Below, piece after piece: positions 7,929 through 17,089 of a stretch of DNA of 49,693 nt. How positions within the stretch are numbered: the first letter of the stretch is position 1; each line of letters opens with the position of its first letter. Made by a program: the position numbers and the translations under genes. A model generated the notes under the pieces. The model had not been told where the DNA came from and made no database searches. It was given only the letters and a program-made list of their open reading frames with translations. The stretch is from Pedobacter sp. ok626 (GTDB taxonomy: Bacteria > Bacteroidota > Bacteroidia > Sphingobacteriales > Sphingobacteriaceae), in NCBI RefSeq assembly GCF_900100435.1, contig NZ_FNEX01000025.1, positions 40,535 through 90,227 of the forward strand. Reading direction: 5' to 3'.

Positions 7929-10900
7929 TTAAAACTGAACTTCCACACCGAATGTAAACACCTTGCTTTTTGGATATGCACCCCAATCCAATCCTGGAGT
8001 CATCGGGTTGTTACCAGATGTGCTCACTTCTGGATCATAGCCACTGTATCCTGAGAAAGTAAGTAAATTTTGTGCTGAGGTAAATACTCTGGCACGTGAC
8101 ATATAAGCTTTTTTAGACCATTTAGTAGGTAGGGTATAGCCTAATGAAACACTTTTCAATCTTACAAATGAACCATCCTCAACAAAGCGAGAATAAATAT
8201 CGTTGGTCACATATCCATTAGTAGAAGGCACAAGGTTAGATGCATGCGTTGGTGTCCATCTATCTGCAACCTCTGCTAACATATTTCTACGTCCAGAACG
8301 AGATTGTGTGGCATATAAACGCGTTGCATTGTAGATGTCATTACCATAGTTGAATTGTACCTGCACACCTAGATCAAAGTTTTTATAGTTGAATGTATTG
8401 TTGAAACCACCATAAAATTTAGGTATAGCATGACCAATAATCGTACGGTCTTTAGTTGTGATTACTCCATCACCATCCTGATCTTTATATTTTACCATTC
8501 CTGGTGCTACGTTTGTAAGACGTTTGTTATTGGTAACTCCATCTTTTAAGATCATTTTTCCATCAGGAGTAGTATTGAAGTCGCTGTATTGATAAACACC
8601 ATCAAATTCATAACCGTATATCAATCCTAAAGATTGACCAACAATCGCCGCGTAATCGTTTTCAGTAAAATTACTATCAAAACCAGAGCGGGTGTACATT
8701 GCGTTGGCACCAGATTGCAGTGCAACCAATTCATTTTTAATGAATGAAATATTGAAATTGGTTTCCCAGGAGAAATCTTTCTTTAAAATCGGTTTACCAG
8801 TTATCGCCAACTCGAAACCTTTGTTTCTGATTTTCCCGATATTTTGATACTGAGAGGAGAAGCCTGTTAGCTCAGCAAGAGATTGGGCTAACAAAAGGTC
8901 TTTGGTATCCTTGATAAAGAAATCTGTAACCATAGTTACGCGATTTTTTAAGAATCCCCAATCCAATCCCATATTGATGGTAGATGATCCTTCCCATTTC
9001 AGGTTTGCGTTTTTAAGTTGTTTTGGGATCAATACTGTTGATGTAGTGTTGCCAATACCATATTTGCTGATGTCGTAAAGATCGAGTGAAAGGAAATTGG
9101 ATATTCTATCGTTACCAACAACTCCCCATCCCAAACGAAGTTTAAGGTCTGAAATCGCAGGGATGCTTTTCATGAAATCTTCTTGTGAAATACGCCATGC
9201 TGCAGCAACAGAAGGGAAGTAACCCCATTTGTTTTTCTCAGAGAAAACTGTGGATCCATCAGCTCTTAATGTCGCAGTTAACAAGTACTTATTGTCGTAA
9301 TTGTAATTTGCTCTGGCGAAGAAAGACAAAAGTTTTTTATCTGAATAGCCTGTGTTTACACGACTTGGTGTAGCACCAACGCCTAAATTATCATTACCCA
9401 GGTTATCAAAAGGGAAGTCCATTGCCTGACCTAACAAAAACTCGGAACTGTTGAAAGACAACTCCTGACCTAACATTACATCGTAAGAGTTTTTGTTGTC
9501 AATTTTCTTTTTCCAGGTTAAGTTGTTATAGTTCGTCCAACGTACATTTTTACCCATTTGTGTTTGTCCATAAGGCTTTTGTCCGTTACGGAAAGCCTCT
9601 TTTGAACCGTTTTTATAAAACTGGTCGATACGTGTGTTGGTGGTGTTATAGGTTCCTGCCGAACGGAAAGTTAAGCCTTTCATAATCTCCCAATTCACTG
9701 ATAAATTGGAACCCCATAATTCTTCTCCTCTGTTGTTGATCACAGACTGAGTTTGTACGATAGGATTTACCTGGGCTAAACTTGTACCATCTTCTAACAT
9801 AACTGGGTCGATAGCTGATGACAATAGCGCTTCATTATCCATATTCAGTCCACCGGTTGGTCTGGCACTAAAAATCTGCGCCAGCATATTAAACCTTCCG
9901 TTGTCTGCTGTAGTTCCAAGTCCTGACTTATTGGTTTTACCGTAGTTGATCGTAGCATCTACAGTAATGTTGTTGGTCAATTTTTGGTTGATTCTCATCT
10001 TAGCGGCAGTTCTACCAAAATCGCTATTGTTGAAAATACCATTTTCATTGTACCTGTTTAGAGAGAAATTGTACTTTGTGGTTTCTAAACCGCCACTTAC
10101 TGAAAAGTTTTGATCATTTGACCAGGTAGGTCTGAATGTTTCATCTTGCCAGTTTACGCCTTGTACGCCTTTGTAATCTTCGGCCGACTGGTATTTGTAA
10201 GGTATTCCGTTATCGTCTACGCCTGGTTTATAATAAGTACCGGCATAAGCGCTGTTTACATCAGACTGTAGTCTTACAAACTCATAAGGACTCAATAAAT
10301 CTAATGTCTTATTGATAGTACGGTAAGTACTAGAGTTACTATAGTTTAGTACTGGCTTTCCTACTTTTCCGGATTTAGTGGTAATCAAAACTACTCCGTT
10401 TGCAGCTCTTGCTCCATATATAGCGGAAGCAGAAGCGTCCTTAAGTACTTCTACAGATTCGATATCTGTATTTGGTAAGAAATTAAGGTTGCTCACTTCA
10501 AATCCATCTACAATATAAAGAGGAGAGGCGTCGCCTGTTAAAGTTCCTATTCCACGAATGTTGACATTAAATCCAGCACCTGGTTCACCATCTAATGAGG
10601 TGATTTGTACACCTGCAACCTGACCACCTAAGGCACCTAAAACGGATGCTGATTTAAAACCTTCTACATCTTTTCCTTTTACAGTAGAAACAGATCCAGT
10701 AAGATCAGAACGTTTTACTGTGCTATAACCTACAACAACGAACTCGTCTAACAATGCTGCATCTGGTTTTAATCTGATCGTTATATCATCCTGATCACCG
10801 ATACGAATGGACTGTTGTGCGTAACCTATATAAGAAACCGTTAAGGTTTCACCTTTTTGGACACGTATTGAAAAAGTACCTTTTTCACTGGTCATGGTTT

Positions 10901-11066
10901 TATTCGTTTTTCCAACCATGACTACTGTTGCTCCCATTAGGGGAGCATTTGTTTCGTCTAAAACTTTTCCTTTTAAGGTGCGTTGCTGTGCGTACAGACT
11001 TACAGACCATAATAACGCCACGATGGCCATAATGATCCCCTTATTTACACTTATCTGCTTTATCAT
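7929..11066 (-). CDS. SusC/RagA family TonB-linked outer-membrane transporter
   Basis: This 1045-residue TonB-dependent channel would import oligosaccharides across the outer membrane. A signal peptide (residues 1-26, ending LYAQ) is followed by a carboxypeptidase-regulatory-like domain (TLKGKVLDETNAPLMGATV). The SusC-specific segment DEFVVVGYSTVKRSDLTGSV comes next, then the plug (IRGIGTLTGDASPLYIVDG; SVEVLKDASASAIYGARAANG) and a long barrel. The last segment (SKVFTFGVEVQF) ends in an aromatic residue, as outer-membrane barrels do. It is the third gene of the operon, 20 bases after the surface lipoprotein gene and 17 before susD, so SusC and SusD are probably made together. Confidence 0.96.
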   Translation of the reverse strand: MIKQISVNKGIIMAIVALLWSVSLYAQQRTLKGKVLDETNAPLMGATVVMVGKTNKTMTSEKGTFSIRVQKGETLTVSYIGYAQQSIRIGDQDDITIRLKPDAALLDEFVVVGYSTVKRSDLTGSVSTVKGKDVEGFKSASVLGALGGQVAGVQITSLDGEPGAGFNVNIRGIGTLTGDASPLYIVDGFEVSNLNFLPNTDIESVEVLKDASASAIYGARAANGVVLITTKSGKVGKPVLNYSNSSTYRTINKTLDLLSPYEFVRLQSDVNSAYAGTYYKPGVDDNGIPYKYQSAEDYKGVQGVNWQDETFRPTWSNDQNFSVSGGLETTKYNFSLNRYNENGIFNNSDFGRTAAKMRINQKLTNNITVDATINYGKTNKSGLGTTADNGRFNMLAQIFSARPTGGLNMDNEALLSSAIDPVMLEDGTSLAQVNPIVQTQSVINNRGEELWGSNLSVNWEIMKGLTFRSAGTYNTTNTRIDQFYKNGSKEAFRNGQKPYGQTQMGKNVRWTNYNNLTWKKKIDNKNSYDVMLGQELSFNSSEFLLGQAMDFPFDNLGNDNLGVGATPSRVNTGYSDKKLLSFFARANYNYDNKYLLTATLRADGSTVFSEKNKWGYFPSVAAAWRISQEDFMKSIPAISDLKLRLGWGVVGNDRISNFLSLDLYDISKYGIGNTTSTVLIPKQLKNANLKWEGSSTINMGLDWGFLKNRVTMVTDFFIKDTKDLLLAQSLAELTGFSSQYQNIGKIRNKGFELAITGKPILKKDFSWETNFNISFIKNELVALQSGANAMYTRSGFDSNFTENDYAAIVGQSLGLIYGYEFDGVYQYSDFNTTPDGKMILKDGVTNNKRLTNVAPGMVKYKDQDGDGVITTKDRTIIGHAIPKFYGGFNNTFNYKNFDLGVQVQFNYGNDIYNATRLYATQSRSGRRNMLAEVADRWTPTHASNLVPSTNGYVTNDIYSRFVEDGSFVRLKSVSLGYTLPTKWSKKAYMSRARVFTSAQNLLTFSGYSGYDPEVSTSGNNPMTPGLDWGAYPKSKVFTFGVEVQF

Positions 11067-11086
11067 ATGTTGTATTTCTGTTCTAT

Positions 11087-13204
11087 TTAAAATTTCGTAT
11101 CAAACCATAAAATAATAGGAAGTACTGTCGTTCCATTTTGAGGGTCAGTTCCATCAGTCATATAGGTCATCTGTCCAATGAATACCCCGTTGGCAGCTTC
11201 TCCATTGTAAGTCCATTTATTTGGGTTTACAACCAATTCGAAAGTAGTGGCATCTACGTAAGCTAGTGCTTGACTAAGGATACCTTTAGGATTACCCCAA
11301 TAATAAGACAGTGGATTTCTTGAACCATAATTCGGTGAGGTACTTGTGTTCTCGGCATATTTATCAAATAACCTCCCCAAAAATGTACCTGCGGCTGGTA
11401 CGCCATTTACTTGAGTACCAAAGAAATTATAGTAGTTGAAAGTTCTTCTGTAATCCAATGTAAATTTGCTCTTATCAGCAACTCCGGTAATTAAAGGTTT
11501 TACAGAGCGACCTCCAGTATTTGGATTTACTTGAAGAACGAATGGTGAATAATCAACTAAGGCATTTGAATTTTGAACAAAGACAGGAGTTTGTACGGCA
11601 TACTCTTCAGGTGTTCCTTTTCCTGCGGTAGCAGTTACCATAAAGACTGCAGATTGTGGCGTATTGATACCAGCGAACGAGATCTGTCCTGTACTAGCGT
11701 TTATTGTTGTTCCAGCCCCTTGGTGAATAATTGCAATTTCATAGGTCAAGCTTACATTAGCATCTGTTGTTGGTGTAGGCTTTATGGTGGCAATAGGGTT
11801 GGCTGCACTTATGCGATATTGGTTTGCATAGTTTTGTGCGGGTGCTAAGCCAAGGTTATTGCCGTATCTTACGTAAGTAAAGAAATTTGGATTTGCACCC
11901 ACTGTTAGTGTAAAGGTAGCAACAGATTCACCTTTTGGATTTGTTGCTTTTACTTTGATGGTATAGCTTCCCAAGGCAATCGTGTTACCTTTAACCGCAG
12001 AGATACCCCCTTGAGCATTTAAAGTAACTTTACCTTGCAATGCTGCAGGTAAGTCTACAAATTCAAATTTAACTTCGTCACCTTTGAAGCCTGCGCTAGG
12101 AGTTACAGTAAAGGCAACAGCTTGAGTTGCATTCTTATTTTGATAAGTAAATGATTGTATCGGTTCAATGAATTGAACAACATTCAGTACAAAAACATCA
12201 TTAAAATCTACACCAACCTGGTCGTAAACATTTTTTGCATTTACTGTAATTTTATATTGTTGTCCGGCAGTAAGTCCGTGGTTTTCTGCAACGGAAATCA
12301 CTCCCGTTTGTGGATTAATCGTTATTTTATTTGTAGCCGGGGTGATGCTTTTGATAGCGTATACCAATTCGTTTAATGACCCCTTAAGTACTGGGACGTT
12401 ACTCGTAAATGAAGTTTTACCGCTTAGCGCAGATTCTTCTTCTATCTTGCCCAATGATGGGGTATAGGTTAATCCCAAAGGCTTAGAAATAACATCTATT
12501 GTTACTGCATCTTGGAATATTCCTTCATCTTGTCCTGATGCTCCAGTTGTTAACTTAAGTGAAAGCACATATTTTCCTGGCAATAAAGTCGCATCACCTT
12601 TTACAACCGAAATAACTCCGGTATTAGATATGGCAAAGTATTTGGAAAAATCACTTTTTGCTATTTCATATTTTGTTATAGAAACGTGATTCTTGTCTGT
12701 CGTCACTTGAGCCGTAGGCAATTCTACGGTGCTCTGAAGATTAATAACATCGGCATAATTAACTGTCAGTTTGTTTGGCACTACTGTAATACCATCTGGG
12801 ACAGGTTTCATCATGTTGATGTCGATCGCATCTTTAAATTCATATCTTTTACCATTAGAAACACAGCTAATCGTAAGTTTATAATGGCCAACAGGTATGC
12901 CCGCTGTTTCCTTTATACTTACAGTCCCATCTTCCTTATTGATTTCAAAGCTATTGCCTGAATAGGCAGTGCCATCTAATGTGATACTCACAATTTCAAA
13001 GGAATTAGGTTGACTCCCGATATAAGATGGAGCGGCAATAACACCTGACATAGATGGCCCAATATCAGTCATACCGGTATAGTGTATAGTGAAAGTTGTG
13101 CTATCCACAACTTCTTCCTTTTTACATGCCGCAGTAAGGAGCAACAATGCAAATACCCACGAGAGGTATCCTTTTAGTTTTTGTTTTGTATTTATTGAAT
13201 TCAT
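11087..13204 (-). CDS. Putative surface glycan-binding lipoprotein with cadherin-like repeats
   Basis: The 705-residue protein has a lipobox (LLLTAACKKE, Cys27) with no Asp at +2, compatible with surface export. The body is a series of beta-sandwich repeats of about 90-110 residues. Each ends in a phrase like SNTGVISVVKG, NPQTGVISVAEN, NAQGGISAVKG or ASTGQISFAG, the pattern of cadherin/dystroglycan-like and Ig-like modules. The C-terminal ~170 residues look different and may form the binding domain. Position in the operon between the heparinase-like gene and susC suggests a surface glycan-binding protein that holds the polysaccharide for the enzyme and transporter. No catalytic motif is visible. 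Function is inferred from context; the exact family name is not known to me with certainty. Confidence 0.75.
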   Translation of the reverse strand: MNSINTKQKLKGYLSWVFALLLLTAACKKEEVVDSTTFTIHYTGMTDIGPSMSGVIAAPSYIGSQPNSFEIVSITLDGTAYSGNSFEINKEDGTVSIKETAGIPVGHYKLTISCVSNGKRYEFKDAIDINMMKPVPDGITVVPNKLTVNYADVINLQSTVELPTAQVTTDKNHVSITKYEIAKSDFSKYFAISNTGVISVVKGDATLLPGKYVLSLKLTTGASGQDEGIFQDAVTIDVISKPLGLTYTPSLGKIEEESALSGKTSFTSNVPVLKGSLNELVYAIKSITPATNKITINPQTGVISVAENHGLTAGQQYKITVNAKNVYDQVGVDFNDVFVLNVVQFIEPIQSFTYQNKNATQAVAFTVTPSAGFKGDEVKFEFVDLPAALQGKVTLNAQGGISAVKGNTIALGSYTIKVKATNPKGESVATFTLTVGANPNFFTYVRYGNNLGLAPAQNYANQYRISAANPIATIKPTPTTDANVSLTYEIAIIHQGAGTTINASTGQISFAGINTPQSAVFMVTATAGKGTPEEYAVQTPVFVQNSNALVDYSPFVLQVNPNTGGRSVKPLITGVADKSKFTLDYRRTFNYYNFFGTQVNGVPAAGTFLGRLFDKYAENTSTSPNYGSRNPLSYYWGNPKGILSQALAYVDATTFELVVNPNKWTYNGEAANGVFIGQMTYMTDGTDPQNGTTVLPIILWFDTKF

Positions 13205-13230
13205 AATATATGATTTATGATATATTGAGT

Positions 13231-15297
13231 TTATAGATTACAATTAAGATTATATAGTTTACCATCGATGTTAACTTCTAAAGCAACACCAGTTTCTTGA
13301 AAAGGCTGTTTGAATGTAGCGTTGATTTGCGCGGCACTAGCTTGAGCACTAGGGTATAATACGGTGATGTAGCGAGCGGTTTGTCCGGCGCTTTTTGTCA
13401 TGTTTACCGCATAAGCTTTGCGATTAAATTCAACACCTGGTGCATAGGAAACCTTTCCAGAGAATGGAAGGGTTGTCAGGTTTTCGTTTCCAAACGTTCT
13501 TATGACCATGTTATTACCATCTGCGAAGTTTGTATAGGCACCGTTTTTATCAGCGCTTAGTATAACATCATTATCTCCTTCGCATAAATTGAAGTTGAGA
13601 TTTACTGTTCCACTTGCCGCACCTATACCTTCATCTACCAATACGAAAAATGTCTTGTTGACAAAAAATACATATCGGCGATGTCTGAGATTGGTATAAC
13701 CCTGGTTTTCTGTTGCTACTATTTCGGATTGGCCGTTTGATACTACAGCAAGGGACTTCCCTTTAGCATTTGTAATGTTTTTACTATCTAATGTCATTGT
13801 ATTGTGTACCCTCGTTTGGCGGTACCACTCCCTCGCACTATTATCTCCATCGCTTGTATACGCGTATACCCCCGCATCCGGGAAGAAATTACGTCCTTTA
13901 TAATAAAGTTCAAAGGTACAATTATCCGGTTGTTTATGACTCCATACTTGCATAGGATCTTTTGAATAGTTATTGCTGAGGATTAACATAGTGGATGACC
14001 TGTCCCAACCATTACGTAACATATAGGTTCCAGACGTTGTGAATGCTTTAGGACTAGTAGAAGGAACTGTTCCTTTTTTTCCATACGAAGCCATGTACAG
14101 CAATTCATTATCATCCGGAAACATCTCATTGTACTTTACAAAATTCTTATTGAGTACGGATCTTGACCATGAACTTTGTCTGGTATCATTAAAACCTGGG
14201 ACAAACTGACTATTTGAAGCAGCAGAGGTAAAATAATTAGGATAGGTGAAATTCAACACTACTTGTGATGCCTTGCGCAAATAGTCTTTAAAATTTGTTG
14301 CAAGATTTCCTACAATGGTTTTATTGGCGTCTGCCAGTTTCATCACTTCGTAGAAATCGCCAATAGCACTGATATGGTAGCTGAAATCTAGTTCGAAGTG
14401 CATTCCATCATCCAGGAACTGCGTTTTTACTTCTGTATCTAATATCTTAAAACCGGTATTCATCCACTCGAAAGATTTCTTAAACTCTGGATATAGAACT
14501 CCTGCAAACGCAAGAGCGCTACCCTGAGATATAAGAATGTTGCCGTCGGGGTAAGGATATTTTACCAGAAAATCAGCATGGTCGGCAAAACGAACCATAA
14601 ATTCCGAGAACCATTCTGGTGTAAAGCTTGTAGAGTTTTTGTAGTATTCAAATAATTGGGTTTGTCCCGTAACACGCTCCGCAACCTGAAGCTGCCACCA
14701 GGTGGTAGTATTGGTACCTGTTTCGGGCATTGGGTTCTTTACCAACCAATCTTTATAGACGTTAATCCATGATTGGATATATTTCTCGTCGCGAGTTGTA
14801 CGGTAAACTTTTGCTTGCGGTATAAACCACTGGTGCCTGTGCAATTGCTTTTGGTATTCGTTGTCAGCACCTGCAGGCTGAAACAACCAGTTGACAGCGC
14901 CAGCACTAATTAACGAATAGGGCATCCTTTTAACAGCATCTTCGTAATAGTTGTTCACGAAAAAGCGGTTATCTAATGCAAAATCTGCTTTGAGTTTATC
15001 GTCATCTGTAGCGGTTACATTAAGTAGCGAGAGGCTGGGATTTACAACATTGGTGCGTAGCCTGTAATATTCAAGAATAGCTTTAGTTGCTTCGTATTGT
15101 TTGTTAGATTCATATAAGGCTTTAGCCTTTTCTAATCCAGGATAGTCCAGATTAATTACTTCAAAAATCTTAGGATTAATTACGTTGTTCGACTTGGTGG
15201 TTTCAGTATTCCCGGAATTACCGGACGTCTTTCTAAGAGACTCCTTTGTACAAGAAAAAAGTAGAATAGACGCGAAAATGAGATTAAAATACTTCAT
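13231..15297 (-). CDS. Heparinase II/III family polysaccharide lyase lipoprotein (PL12-type)
   Basis: The 688-residue protein carries a lipoprotein signal (ILLFSC, Cys16). It aligns by eye with Pedobacter heparinus heparinase III over the alpha-toroid and C-terminal beta-sandwich, for example HKQPDNCTFELYYKGRNFFP followed by DAGVYAY and REWYRQTRVHNTMTLD. The presumed catalytic set is kept: Asn253 (PDGNILISQG), Tyr307 (DFSYHISAIG) and His454 (WSHKQPDN). These enzymes cut uronate-containing glycosaminoglycans by beta-elimination. Exact substrate is uncertain, because no sulfatase or unsaturated glucuronyl hydrolase is nearby. As a lipoprotein it would act on the cell surface or in the periplasm. 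It is the first gene of the operon, with a long gene-free region upstream. Confidence 0.9.
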   Translation of the reverse strand: MKYFNLIFASILLFSCTKESLRKTSGNSGNTETTKSNNVINPKIFEVINLDYPGLEKAKALYESNKQYEATKAILEYYRLRTNVVNPSLSLLNVTATDDDKLKADFALDNRFFVNNYYEDAVKRMPYSLISAGAVNWLFQPAGADNEYQKQLHRHQWFIPQAKVYRTTRDEKYIQSWINVYKDWLVKNPMPETGTNTTTWWQLQVAERVTGQTQLFEYYKNSTSFTPEWFSEFMVRFADHADFLVKYPYPDGNILISQGSALAFAGVLYPEFKKSFEWMNTGFKILDTEVKTQFLDDGMHFELDFSYHISAIGDFYEVMKLADANKTIVGNLATNFKDYLRKASQVVLNFTYPNYFTSAASNSQFVPGFNDTRQSSWSRSVLNKNFVKYNEMFPDDNELLYMASYGKKGTVPSTSPKAFTTSGTYMLRNGWDRSSTMLILSNNYSKDPMQVWSHKQPDNCTFELYYKGRNFFPDAGVYAYTSDGDNSAREWYRQTRVHNTMTLDSKNITNAKGKSLAVVSNGQSEIVATENQGYTNLRHRRYVFFVNKTFFVLVDEGIGAASGTVNLNFNLCEGDNDVILSADKNGAYTNFADGNNMVIRTFGNENLTTLPFSGKVSYAPGVEFNRKAYAVNMTKSAGQTARYITVLYPSAQASAAQINATFKQPFQETGVALEVNIDGKLYNLNCNL

Positions 15298-15774
15298 GAA
15301 TTATTATTTGGTTAGTTTAGTTTAGTCCCATCTGTAGAGAGGCTGAAGAACGTGTTTGTTCTTGCTCTCAATTCATTATCAAAGATTGCCTATATAAAGC
15401 TTTTGGGAGTTTAATTTTGATTAATATCATTTAGATATTGGTTAAAATGATTTAAAAATTGACTAATTCAGATAGTTAAACTCAGTTTCAAACAAACGCG
15501 CTTATTTTAAGGAGCAATTGATTTTCAGGATTTTGGGGATAATAGGAGAGTGCTGTCTTACTGTTTAAGCTCAGACAAATTGAAAATTAAAAGGGAAATG
15601 AAGGCAGCCAGAAGAAGTACAGTACGACTGAGATAACAGATACATGAAAAGCTGCGAAGTTAAGGCTGCGCGAGGTGAGTTCCTTGAAATGAGGCCCTGG
15701 ACAAGGTTTAAAAAGGGACAGGAAAGAAGCTATTGGGCAAGAATTGCCCAAGCTTAATGAATATAAAATTCTTA
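15298..15774. other. Gene-free region upstream of the heparinase operon
   Basis: The first ~240 bases next to the heparinase gene are AT-rich and should hold the operon promoter and any regulator site. No full TAnnTTTG match was found on the minus strand; the nearest look-alike is CAAAGATT read on the plus strand near 15390. A short tandem of TTAG units (GTTAGTTTAGTTTAG) lies just before the start codon. The block from about 15585 to 15755 is clearly richer in GC than other intergenic DNA here and is listed separately. No convincing ATG-started coding frame is present. Confidence 0.6.
15604..15751. ncRNA. Candidate structured RNA or dispersed repeat of unknown family
   Basis: This block pairs with itself in several places: GCAGCC (15604-15609) with GGCTGC (15664-15669), CCTTG (15682-15686) with CAAGG (15702-15706), and a perfect 8-bp hairpin TTGGGCAA-GAA-TTGCCCAA (15733-15751). 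It also contains GTAC-A-GTAC. Composition differs from the AT-rich flanks. It does not match tmRNA, RNase P RNA, SRP RNA or a tRNA as far as I can tell. The last hairpin could alternatively be the terminator of the minus-strand gene ending at 15775. Strand and boundaries are not established. Confidence 0.3.
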
Positions 15775-16092
15775 TTATACAAACGCAGGCACGCCTGATC
15801 TCGGATCATTACCTTGAATTTGATTTCTTCTTATGTCTGATGGATTTAATGGCTTTTTGATAATCTTTTTATCAAGTCCGCTAGCGGCACTAAACAATAA
15901 AACACTTCCTAAGGCTATCTCCTCAATACCACGAAAGGTATGTTTACTTAGGCTGCGAATACCTCTTTGTAACATATATACTCCGGCAATTACAGATATT
16001 AATCTTTTTCCAGTGTTTAAGTCTTTCGTTTCGTACTTCGCTAATGATTCTATGATGGATAAGGTAAACTTTTCTTTTGCTTGTTGTAACAT
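15775..16092 (-). CDS. Small membrane protein, DUF2892/YgaP-like
   Basis: The 105-residue protein has two hydrophobic segments, around residues 30-45 (RLISVIAGVYMLQRG) and 58-74 (GIEEIALGSVLLFSAASGL). They are separated by a short basic stretch (KHTFRG) and followed by a polar tail. The two-helix hairpin with an N-terminal LNTGKRL resembles the inner-membrane DUF2892/YgaP-type fold common in Bacteroidetes, but this is a resemblance only. It lies 88 bases downstream of the nucleoside phosphorylase gene on the same strand and may be read from that transcript. No function is assigned. Confidence 0.6.
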   Translation of the reverse strand: MLQQAKEKFTLSIIESLAKYETKDLNTGKRLISVIAGVYMLQRGIRSLSKHTFRGIEEIALGSVLLFSAASGLDKKIIKKPLNPSDIRRNQIQGNDPRSGVPAFV

Positions 16093-16180
16093 ATAATTTC
16101 AATTAAAATAGCTACCTAAATAACGCTTCAATAGCCAATTTGTTTTTAATATGCGGCAATTTATACGCTTTTAAAGCAGA

Positions 16181-17047
16181 CTATAGCTTATCTAGAACCA
16201 TTTTAATAGCTTTATCAACAACCTTATTTGGCTCCTTACTAAACTCGAAATTGACCCTGCTGGCCAGTATCGCATTTACAGATAAAGCTTTGTGTCCAAG
16301 TACTTTTGCTAACGCATAAATACCTGCAGTTTCCATTTCCAGATTGGTAATTCTCTGATTTGTACTCCTAAAAGAATTGAGCAAGCCAATAAAATTAGGA
16401 ACCGCATTTTTAGCCCGCACTTGTCTGCCCTGAGGTGCATAAAATCCCGGTGCAGTCACCGTTATTCCTTGCTCCATATCACTTGCTATCGACTTTAACA
16501 GACTACTATCGGCTGCTGTAACGTAAGGACTGAGGCCTTTTAAATGGGATAAATGAGTCTTAATTCCGTCTAATATACTATGCTCATCACCGGACAACTC
16601 ATGGATATAATAATTCATAAGTGCATCCAGCCCAAGTCCAAAAGAAGAAGCTAAGATTGTGCCCATAGGTACATCAGGTTGTATCGCACCAGATGTGCCA
16701 ATTCTGATGATATTTAAAGAAGTAAGTTGCTCTTTTACTTGACGGGTATGAAAATCAACATTCACCAAGGCGTCCAGCTCATTAAATACGATATCGATAT
16801 TATCAGTGCCAATGCCTGTTGAAAGGATAGTAATACGTCTTTTTCCGAGGTAGCCGGTATGGGTTATAAATTCACGCTTACCTTTACGAAGTTCAATTTT
16901 ATCTAAGTGCTTAGATATTTCGCCTACTCGGTCAGGGTCGCCAACGGTAATTACAGTCTGAGCTATATCCTCTGGCAAAAGGTTTAAATGGTAAATACTG
17001 CCGTCTGGATTGATAATTAGATCTGCTGCTGATAATTCTTGTCCCAT
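16181..17047 (-). CDS. Nucleoside phosphorylase (uridine phosphorylase-like)
   Basis: The 288-residue protein belongs to the PNP/UDP family, which splits nucleosides with phosphate in salvage. Visible family motifs are VITVGDPDRV near the N-terminus (phosphate binding), STGIGTDNIDIV, RIGTSGAIQPDVPMGT and the ribose/base-binding NLEMETAGIYALA near the C-terminus. The upstream TTG at 17068 is in frame, but ATG at 17047 gives a more natural start (MGQELSAADL). It is the fourth gene of the ribD run and starts 42 bases after yigZ ends. Substrate choice between uridine and other nucleosides cannot be settled by reading. Confidence 0.85.
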   Translation of the reverse strand: MGQELSAADLIINPDGSIYHLNLLPEDIAQTVITVGDPDRVGEISKHLDKIELRKGKREFITHTGYLGKRRITILSTGIGTDNIDIVFNELDALVNVDFHTRQVKEQLTSLNIIRIGTSGAIQPDVPMGTILASSFGLGLDALMNYYIHELSGDEHSILDGIKTHLSHLKGLSPYVTAADSSLLKSIASDMEQGITVTAPGFYAPQGRQVRAKNAVPNFIGLLNSFRSTNQRITNLEMETAGIYALAKVLGHKALSVNAILASRVNFEFSKEPNKVVDKAIKMVLDKL

Positions 17048-17089
17048 AATTAAAGTTAGTAAAAACAAGCTATAATAACGTGATAATGC

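Noticed and set aside
7912..7986. Upstream extension of the SusD-like gene to a 588-residue frame
   Set aside because: The extra 25 residues overlap the susC gene and would bury the lipoprotein signal; ATG at 7911 gives a perfect lipobox.
11573..12961. Several plus-strand frames of 73-91 codons inside the surface lipoprotein gene
   Set aside because: All are antisense to a long gene with consistent beta-repeat structure and contain cysteine-rich low-likelihood translations.
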